Of a DNA stretch of 64,000 bases, positions 56,151 through 64,000 are shown in pieces. Both the position numbers and the translations under genes were made by a program. The stretch is from positions 14,307,423-14,371,422 of the forward strand of contig OY755176.1 of the NCBI GenBank assembly GCA_963576735.1. The letters run 5' to 3'. Within the stretch, counting starts at the first letter, position 1. Each line of letters begins with the position of its first letter. The DNA comes from Bedellia somnulentella. Lineage: Eukaryota > Arthropoda > Insecta > Lepidoptera > Bedelliidae. Below the pieces are notes generated by a model. The model was not told where the DNA came from. It searched no databases and saw only the letters and a list, made by a program, of their open reading frames with translations.

Positions 56151-59069
56151 AATTCAAGTTATAAAAGAATACAATTTCCATTAATGCTTTTCTTTGATTT
56201 TATAACTTTAAATAAAGTCTGTGAGCCGACTTCTCCAGAAATCTCTTCTTTATTTATTGCGTAATGACAGCTGTGTCCTAAATATTATAATCGAAATGCT
56301 ATATTTGTTTATCACTAATTAACAAGGCTAATAACAGATGATGACAGCAGTAATAGTTATCATTATCAACAGCACTGTACTGTTAAGATATATACAATCT
56401 GGGAAGAATTCATATTTAAAACAACTCTGTTTCTCATTTATGCACAAATACGGGATTACGTAATGTTAAAACAATGTACAAGTTAAGGCTCAGAACAGCT
56501 CAGAAAGGTCTAAAACTTTTTTCATTACTGCAGCTGTTTCACACAAAACGCTACGAACAAATGACTACGGCTAAGCATTGCTCGTAGCATCGTCGTAGAA
56601 AGAGTATATTGTTTTGTAGCTTATATATACGCATGAGTTCCGATTTGTCCGGAACACAAGTCAAAGGGCTTGTTCCGGCCCTGTGTCGTGACAACGCTAA
56701 TTACAAGTAGGCTATTTACCTACGTCAGGTTACTTGTGTGATTACCGTCCGTGACGTCTCTGCCACTGCTTTGTGTTGACGAAACAACGCGGCTTCGTAC
56801 AAACAAGCGGACAATGAACGAGTGCATACATCATGTTTCTATGCGGGGTTGTATGCCATGTCTAATATTGACTCGCTGAAAGTCATGAGGACGGTTTTCG
56901 ACAAAAGATACTCCATGTTTTACGTTTGTACGTAGTGACGTATTAATTAGCACAATGTTGTGTTATTACCATTCCCTATGTTGTTTTTAAAATTAGAGCA
57001 ACAATGGATATTTGATTCCTGAAATGCAGCACAGAAAGAAATTATTTTATTAATAAGAAACAACCGTTGAAAGATAGGCTGCTACAGAAACGGCAGTTAA
57101 TAATGGAAAATTACTCGTGCAACTTCGTCTGCGTGACATAAGGCCTAATTTAAATGATTAACTAATGAAAATATTCGTTTTTTTCTCTTTTAAATAAAAC
57201 ATTTTTTCTCTCTTACCTACAAATTTTAATTTCAAATTGAAATCGGAAAGGAACATAGCAATTTGCTTACTGCTAAGTATAAAATGAAGACAAATGACAT
57301 ATAAACTTCGAACCTCAAATTTACTCTCTTGTAGAATGAATTTTTGAAATCCTTTTAAGTGCTTATTTATATTATATTATAATAGATACCCCCTATACCA
57401 AATTTTAAGTTTCGGGGTACAGAAATGAGAAAATTATCATACATTTTTTTTTTCTTGGAAAAAAAATATTCGTTCCATACCACTTCTTAACTTCTTATCA
57501 TCATATCTATGTATACAAATCGTTTATAACGTAATTGAAAACTTATATAACAATCTTCAAATTTCAAAGCCACACTAAAATAGATTAGACATAAAGATTA
57601 CACCTCTTTCATGCTCTTAGGGTAGAATTTCTGAAATTCTCTATTTAATAGTTCACTTACGTAATAAAAAGTACCCTTGGACAACATTTCAAGTTTCTAG
57701 GTACAGTAGTTTCCTTTGTTTCTGTTTTTCTGTTTGATTCTAAGTCAGTCAGTCTGTTGCGCCTTTTATATGCATAGTTTTATAAACAAATACAAATGTA
57801 AGTAAACATATGATATGTATGCACGTAGATATTCGTATAATAAAGTTTACACGAAGTTATATTTTTATATAACCATAAAATCAACTCCTTGGATCCTTAT
57901 CACGTAGTACGTACCCTCAAGTACCCTGTACAATAGCCACGGTAAATTTTAGGGTGATAATTTTCTAAGCCAAGAATTTTTGAGCTGGTTAAGTCATCTT
58001 TGAACCGTGAAAGGTTGAATAAAGGTTTTACACGTTTACACAATTGTTTAAAGCAATTGCACTTACAGTTTTTTCAATAAATATAATGCTAGTTGTTTCA
58101 TCATCAACAATGTAAAATCACACAGCCTTTCATTTTACTGCTTTATTTTATTTGTATAAAACTTCCAATACTTTTTCTGTTCTATTATATGTTAATGAGA
58201 TTGAGTTGCAAGAATTGTAAAATAATGTTTATTTGCAATTGAAAGCTTGACGTCATTTAAAACTGCGCACAAACTGAAATTTGCTGAAATATATAACTCA
58301 CTCCAGTTATATATTTCAGCAAATTGCCTTATTGTCGTCAGTAGTCAAACATAATTGATTCCCAATCATTATCCTTCATACTTACCCGCTTACTTGTAGT
58401 CAAATGCCAGTAAACATTTGAATACCGCATTAACACAAAATGTTCGAAGAGCTTAGCTATATTAAATTAAATGCCCCTTTATTCGCATCGCAGCAATAAC
58501 AAACACATGATGTGTAATGAACGCGTGCGAAATACAATGAGAGCAATATTTCAAAAACAATGGCTTTGTAATTTGGTGGAGATGGAGCCCAAGGGACAAT
58601 ACGTCAAGTGACTCATTATAAAGTACAGCTTGGCTCGAGGCTGAAAAATTATTTCGTCGCTTTACGCAGTTCGCAGCCCGACTATATCGGGTGACGGGAA
58701 GACACACCGATTTGTCATTCTCCTCCGTTTCGTTATAATTATTACTCGGTATACGTTTTACAATTTCGGCGTGCTGGTTTCGTGGAATTTTCGAGAGTTG
58801 TCGTCCGAATATATTGAAGGAAGTCATGTCCAATATGAAATTTGGTATGGTATGTAGAAATAGTGTTAACTACATATACTCAGAGCTTTTAATCCCAACA
58901 TTTATCAAATATTCGTTTAAAATATGAATTGGTTTAAATAAACTTAAGATAGATTTAAAAAATAGTTAAACACTTTAGAAAACTTTCCCAACCAGGATTG
59001 TTTTGTTTTAGTTCATAGAAGAAATGTTCAACCAATTTCATAAAAAATACCTAGAACGTTTCTGTCATA
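56151..59069. other. Non-coding stretch
   Basis: Contains a perfect 21-bp hairpin at 58278-58325 and a moderately GC-rich block at 56630-56900 without recognisable exon. A 123-codon minus-strand frame at 58462-58833 matches no family I know. Confidence 0.4.
58278..58325. repeat. Perfect 21-bp hairpin, 6-nt loop
   Basis: AATTTGCTGAAATATATAAC-T pairs with its exact complement at 58305-58325; loop CACTCC. Confidence 0.85.
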
Positions 59070-59075
59070 TTTCTG

Positions 59076-59119
<44 letters not shown>

Positions 59120-59153
59120 CAGAAAATAATACCCTTATATATATAAGGGTATT
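59070..59153. repeat. Two adjacent AT palindromes
   Basis: TTTCTGTCA, then about 38 bp of (TA)n, then TGACAGAAA (59070-59125). This is followed by the 26-bp palindrome centred on TATATATA with arms AATACCC/GGGTATT (59128-59153), whose right arm is the truncated start of a family A copy. Confidence 0.9.
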
Positions 59154-59325
59154 GGGGCTTTTTATTGGATTTTTGGGCGATGCGGTTGGAGACCCATCAC
59201 CAAAAACCTTTATTTTTACTATCTTTTCCCCACTCAACTTCCAAAAGTGGCTGAGGAATTTATAATTCCTTAGCTCTGGCTACCCCTTCTAGGGAAATAT
59301 AGCCGTGAGTATATGTATGTATGTT
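59145..59325 (+). mobile_element. SINE-like family A, 5' truncated
   Basis: Starts within AAGGGTATTGGGGC, continues GCGATGCGGTTGGAGACCCA, and ends AGCCGTGAGTATATGTATGT. Flanked by inverted GACAGAAAATAA / TTATTTTCTGTC. Confidence 0.85.
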
Positions 59326-59410
59326 ATTTTCTGTCCTGATACGGCTTTATCTTATATTCCTAAAAATTTAACACAGAAACCATTTTTGTTTTTCCAGGTT
59401 AAAATTTCCA

Positions 59411-59664
59411 GCTGTGTAGTGTCGGCTTAGAATAGCACTACCCCATTTCTACCGGTGGGTGTACGTAAGAGGCGACTAACTAACTATTGGGGCTTTTTAA
59501 GGGATTTTTGGGCGATGCGGTTGGAGACCGATCAACAACAACCTTTATTCTACCATCTTTTCCCCATTCAACTTCCAAAAGTGGTTGAGGAATTTATAAT
59601 TTCTCAGCTCTGGCTACCTCTTTTAGGGATTTATAGCCGTGAGTATATGTATGTATGTATGCAG
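59411..59664 (+). mobile_element. SINE-like family A, full length
   Basis: GTGTCGGCTTAGAATAGCAC through TTATAGCCGTGAGTATATGT and TATG repeats; a CTAACTAA insertion replaces the usual CTAACGG. Confidence 0.9.
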
Positions 59665-60191
59665 GTAAATATAATGTTGACTCTCTGGTGTGTTTCAGAT
59701 GGATAAAGAGAACAAAAATCTGTTTCAATTAATCGTAACTATTTTTTCATACATTTAATTGTAGAAATATAAAGATAACAGCAGCAGGAAAAAATGCAGT
59801 AAATAACTCATATCGAATTGTTGCCTTAGACTTCATTCTTTATGCGTCAGTTTGTATAATAGGCAGATACATTACACTTAACACTGTTGTACAAGTGTTG
59901 CAAAATAATAACGCGCTGTGTATGAATGCTATAATCCAAACAAGAGGGGCGCAATTTCACAGAACCAAATATATTTTAGGGAATGGCACTCATATCATTT
60001 ACCTTTCTAAATAATGAAGTCAATGTGAAAATCTGACACATCATTTTACATAACACGCATTGTAGGAGTGAAATTCTGAAACGTCACAATCTATAGTCAG
60101 AACAATTGTAATACAGTTGGCTCTGCAGAATTGGCCAACAGACCGTAACTCAGCGTATTTGTTACATAAATAACAGTACAGATTAAAGATA
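59665..60191. other. Non-coding stretch
   Basis: Nothing recognised. Confidence 0.4.
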
Positions 60192-60545
60192 CATAACATA
60201 ACATACATAACATAAACGTTCACGCCGTTTATCCCCGAAGGGGTTGGCAGAGGTACCAATACTTCTGAACTCACATGGCAGACCCACGTTTTGCTTAGAC
60301 AGTGTACTCACGTGATAGGGGGCAGGCCTATCGCCGTTTTGTACGAATACACTGTCACATGACTAAGTACAACTCAGCCATGTGGGTTTCCTCACGATGT
60401 TTTCCCTCACCGTTAACAACCATGATAAATTAACCACACATATGACTTTAGAAAAGACAAATTGGTGTAGGCCAGACCCAGGATTGGAACTCACGCCCTT
60501 CTGTTTTCGGCCGGGTGTTCTACCCACTGGACTATCATGTCGTTA
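60192..60545 (-). mobile_element. SINE family B, full length
   Basis: Minus-strand head ACGACATGATAGTCCAGTGG and GAGTTCCAATCCTGG at the right, body complete, CATAACATA run at the left end. Closest in subtype to 2262-2637. Confidence 0.9.
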
Positions 60546-60589
60546 GTGAGATAGTAAATCCTTATTTAAAATACATACATATGCTCTCT

Positions 60590-60832
60590 ATATACATATA
60601 CTCACGGCTATAAATCCCAAGATGGGGTAGCCAGAGCTGAGGAATTAGACATTCCTCAGCCACTTTTGGAAAGTTGAGTGGGGAAAAGATGATAAAATAA
60701 AGGTTGTTGTCGGTGATAGGTTTCCAACCGCATCGCCCAAAAATCCTTAAAAGCCCCAATACCGTTGGTGGCCTCTTACGTACACCCACCGGAAGAAATG
60801 GGGTAGTGCTATTCTAAGCCGACACTACACAG
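60590..60832 (-). mobile_element. SINE-like family A, full length
   Basis: From CATATACTCACGGCTATAAA to TAAGCCGACACTACACAGC. Its upstream flank (60833-60944) is the inverted duplicate of 54714-54826. Confidence 0.9.
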
Positions 60833-61145
60833 CAATCTCTCTATATAGAAAGTCAAATTTGACTCGGCAGTACTTTGATTGAAGACAACCAGTTGCAGGC
60901 ACCTTGTTAATATTTAAATGTTGTTTTGTTTTATATTTACCAAATATTTTATTTCTTATTGTACTCTGGAGTTTTGTTATATTAACCATTTTAAAATATA
61001 TATAGTTTTAACCTGTTTTTTCTAAAGTAAGATATTATATGTGAAGATTTTTAAATGGCTTAAAGTTAGCATTAAGTTAGCATAAAAAAGTTTTAATGCT
61101 GCAAATCTTCAAGATAAAATAAATCTCAAAACGAGGTTTTATTAC

Positions 61146-61325
61146 AAATTCCTCAGCCACTTTTGGAAGTTGCGTGAGCTTTATGATAGTAAACGAAAGG
61201 ATGGGTGGGGATTGGTTTCCAGCCACATCACCCTTCAATCACTCATTAAAAGGTCCCAATAGTCTTAAAATGCCACTCATGGGAAGAAATGGATTATTGC
61301 TACTGTAAGCCAAAACAACGCAGCA
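61146..61325 (-). mobile_element. SINE-like family A, decayed
   Basis: CCTCAGCCACTTTTGGAAGT, GGTTTCCAGCCACATCACCC, and GGAAGAAATGGATTATTGCT. Confidence 0.75.
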
Positions 61326-62002
61326 TAATAATATAAAGCATGTATTCCATCCACTTAAACCTATAAAATAAACTCAGGTGTACATTACTTACAGCCGAGC
61401 TGCATAGAACTCATACGTTACATTGAAAACATTCACATAATGGAAACGCCCTTCCGCTACCAACTTTATTAAACTCGATAGAATTCAACGGTAATACCCA
61501 TTCGATTTCCCGTTAAAAATAAATTTCTTTTGCCACCTCCTATTGTAGCATTTCACAAAGATATAGGTAAGGAAAAGTCATTTGGAGCGCGAGTTCGGGC
61601 GGGCCAATAGAATTCTTTCAACTGTTGTGAGAATAAAGTAAAGAAGGCCCCGATGTGCGGTGCAGCGGGAAATAATTGGATTGTCTTTAAAGCAATACTA
61701 TAAGCGATCAATGGATTTAGATCTACTAACCAATAAAAATATGGCCTCATCCACTAAAATTCCACAAAACTCTTTGAAAAATTTTATTAAAAATACTTTG
61801 TAGAATGAAAACCATGAAATTGAATATAATATGAGAAGAGAGGGCGTTGAAAGTATGCAGTCTTTTTACAATTCTCGCAACACCCGTACGCCTCGATATT
61901 GTTCTGGTATTGCCGCGCTATGTATTGGAAGAACGCTTTTATTAAACTTCATATTGAATATTGAATTTGTAGTTATTTCATTCATTGTAGTATGTTTATT
62001 CC
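61326..62002. other. Non-coding stretch
   Basis: Nothing recognised. Confidence 0.4.
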
Positions 62003-62240
62003 TACATACATATACTCACGCCATTAGTTCCCATCGGGGTAGGCAGACACTATCGATCGTCACTTCGTACGATCTGACAAACCTCTCTAGCTTCGGTTAC
62101 ATCCATCAATCTTGTCATATATGCTCTTTTTTCTTCATTCTTCGTTTACTCCTACTTCACTCGTTTTCGTATTTCATAATTAAAAACTTTGATTCTTGTA
62201 AATGTTTTAACTCCTTTTTAAAACAAATACAATGGTGGTG
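62003..62240 (-). mobile_element. LINE family C 3' end
   Basis: The reverse complement ends GTACGAAGTGACGATCGATA, GTGTCTGCCTACCCCGATGG, GGCGTGAGTATATGTATG, matching 23980-24040. Coding remnants upstream are too decayed to read. The plus-strand 136-codon ORF across it is spurious. Confidence 0.7.
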
Positions 62241-62696
62241 ATAGGAGAATGAATAAGGAAAATATTGCTTTTAATTCCAGTTTCTGCGAGTTCCAAAGTT
62301 TAGTTTACAAAATTGTTTGTAAACAACTGCAGCTACTTTAATGGAATGGAAATGAGTTTTAAACGAGATCCAAGAATAGTTTATTGTGATTCCTCATAGA
62401 TTTGATTCTACTAGAAATGAAATGTTTTGAATCCATTTCATATTTAAATAGAACTCTTAGTTTAAACACTATTTACACAAAAGTTATTTTTATAGTATAG
62501 TGTAGTAATAATGCAGTTAATATGTAATGTCTGAAACTGCAGCGTGTAGTGTGCAACAATCATGTAGGATTCTAAATGTAAAGAATAAATAGATTTATTA
62601 TCAAAACCTCGTTTTGTACCTGTGCTTTTATTGTGTGTTAATTTATTATATTATATATTAATAACCAATAAATAACACACATACATTACATACTAC
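62241..62696. other. Non-coding stretch
   Basis: Nothing recognised. Confidence 0.4.
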
Positions 62697-62885
62697 TTAG
62701 GCCAAAGCGTCAGAGCTAGAAACTCCTCAGCCACGTTTGGATGTTATAAGGGAGAAGATGATAGAAATAAAGTATCGTTGGTGATGGGTCTCCAACTGCG
62801 CCGCCCAAAAATCACTTAAAAATGCCCCATACCCTCGCCTCGCCCGTGGGTAGAAAGGGTTAGTCACAATCTAAGCCGGCTATAC
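62697..62885 (-). mobile_element. SINE-like family A, diverged
   Basis: AACTCCTCAGCCACGTTTGG, GGGTCTCCAACTGCGCCGCC and CACAATCTAAGCCGGC. Confidence 0.8.
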
Positions 62886-63481
62886 GATGCGTTATACAAT
62901 CATCTCAAATTTTCAAACCCCTAACATTAGATACGTCTCTCACAAAAGGAGTCAACTTCCCAAATCCTTTGTTCAACACCTAATTAGACTACTAGTAAGA
63001 GTAGTTACTAAACAAGAGTTCCGAGTAAATCTCCATTTGAGCTTGAAAGACGCCATTAGAATCAACTAAATTGTTTGCGACGCTGCGAGCACACCGAACT
63101 ACTGAGAAGCCTTTTGCTCTAGGAAGGTGATCCTGAAATTTTAAACTACTTGATGTTTAGACAAGTGATACTTGCTAAGTTGGAACCTAATGAAATGAGA
63201 ATCCTTTAGTGTTCATTATTGTCGAAGCGACAAAGACTTTTAATTGAAAACTTGTGAAGAAAACTACAATAGAATGAACTACTACGAGTCGCAGGGTAGC
63301 CAATACCAATATTACACAGACGTGCATCGTTCGAATAGACCTTTTGTGACCACAATATGTTATTACTGGTGCAAAAAGATTGAGAAAAATGTCTAGCATA
63401 TAGTTTTCGTATATTTATTATTTTTCATTCTATGTCTAGAACAACCTTTCCAGCTCCAGACTAAAGAAACCGGCTTCTCAT
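62886..63481. other. Non-coding stretch
   Basis: Nothing recognised; short ORFs on both strands lack features. Confidence 0.4.
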
Positions 63482-63726
63482 GACGACGTTCGTGGCCGAC
63501 TGGATAGGTGACTAGCTTCTCGGTCCGGATGTTGCGGGTTCGATCCCCGTTGAAGACATCATTTATGTGATGAGCATCAATGTTTGTTTCTCACCTTGGA
63601 TGTTACTCATATGTGTATTATATCATATTAAATATATCGTTGAGTTAGCATCCCAAAATACAAGTCTTACTTAGTTTGGGGCTAACTTGATCTGTGTATA
63701 ATATGTCCGTATATATATTTATTATC
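63482..63726 (+). mobile_element. tRNA-derived SINE, third family
   Basis: GTGGCCGACTGGATAGGTGA (A box) and GCGGGTTCGATCCCCG (B box), then a body with TGTTTGTTTCTCACCTTGGA and a 3' part TTAGTTTGGGGCTAACTTGA ... ATATATTTATTA. Head and 3' part look like a SINE type common in Lepidoptera. Unrelated to families A and B. Confidence 0.8.
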
Positions 63727-63778
63727 AGGTGGAGGAAAATGGAATCAAGGTTTGATTCATAGTCTTAGTAAATAACTC

Positions 63779-63924
63779 CAGAAGGGCAAGCACGAGCGCT
63801 ATTTAATCGACACGATAACGGTTAGAATAAGATGGCAGTATACGATACTAAGTAAGTGCGTAAGAGATGGCTGCTTTATCGCACGCGAAAACTAGTTTAA
63901 ACACCGCTTGTGCTTGCCCTTCTG
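63779..63924. mobile_element. Small foldback element (146 bp)
   Basis: Terminal inverted repeats of 20 bp, CAGAAGGGCAAGCACGAGCG against its complement with one mismatch. No target duplication was found in the flanks (AATAACTC / AAGAGATT), so the class is open. Confidence 0.65.
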
Positions 63925-64000
63925 AAGAGATTTCCCAGACAAGCTGGTGATACACTAGTTTCCTTATTGGTTGAGGATGATTCTTAATTTTTAATGTATC

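Noticed and set aside
58462..58833. 123-codon minus-strand ORF
   Set aside because: Matches nothing I know; composition and context are those of non-coding DNA. A protein search could overturn this.
61831..62241. 136-codon plus-strand ORF
   Set aside because: Antisense to a LINE family C 3' end; hydrophobic stretches come from AT-rich DNA.
1..64000. CRISPR arrays, bacterial operons, integrated virus genes
   Set aside because: No regularly spaced repeats, no bacterial gene organisation, and no gag/env/capsid-like frames were seen.

Overview
This is AT-rich eukaryotic DNA, most likely from a moth or butterfly (Lepidoptera). Three things point there: insect-like heparan-sulfate sulfotransferase exons split by short introns, Helitrons with the TC...CTAG ends and A^T target sites common in Lepidoptera, and dense SINEs with (TATG)n tails. 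There is no operon structure, and no prokaryotic or CRISPR signal.

Layout. Bases 1-6602 hold the 3' end of one host gene on the plus strand: the last three coding exons (2017-2133, 3250-3432, 5606-5825) of a heparan sulfate N-deacetylase/N-sulfotransferase (NDST, sulfateless in flies). They were found by translating across splice sites. Each of the two introns carries SINEs; the first also holds a perfect 49-bp inverted repeat, and the second holds two decayed fragments copied from the neighbouring exon. From about 6.6 kb to the end I recognise no other host gene. The rest is intergenic or intronic DNA built largely from mobile elements.

The mobile elements are: (A) about 26 copies of a 200-250 bp SINE-like family ending in TATG repeats; (B) 13 copies of a tRNA-headed SINE of about 340 bp; a third tRNA-headed SINE near 63.5 kb; decayed Jockey-type and other LINE pieces (18.0-18.7, 20.4, 22.6-24.1 kb); Helitrons at 11.7-13.3, 27.8-28.8, 35.8-36.7 and 38.2-39.5 kb; PIF/Harbinger elements at 112-373 and 34660-35611; a TTAA-flanked MITE at 30.4 kb; and smaller foldback elements.

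Two features stand out. First, an intact 979-codon minus-strand ORF (44927-47866) encodes a single-ORF non-LTR retrotransposon protein: N-terminal C2H2 finger, reverse transcriptase with YLDD, CCHC knuckle and a restriction-like (RPD...D) endonuclease. It lies among otherwise decayed elements, so it is either a recent arrival or under selection. Second, a direct tandem segmental duplication (24198-30084 and 30082-38342) has a sequence-resolved junction with 3-bp microhomology. Five later insertions are each present in only one copy, so every insertion has an empty site in the sister copy, which gives clean target-site and boundary definitions.

All calls come from reading the sequence by eye. 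Percent identities, family names and phylogenetic placement were not computed.
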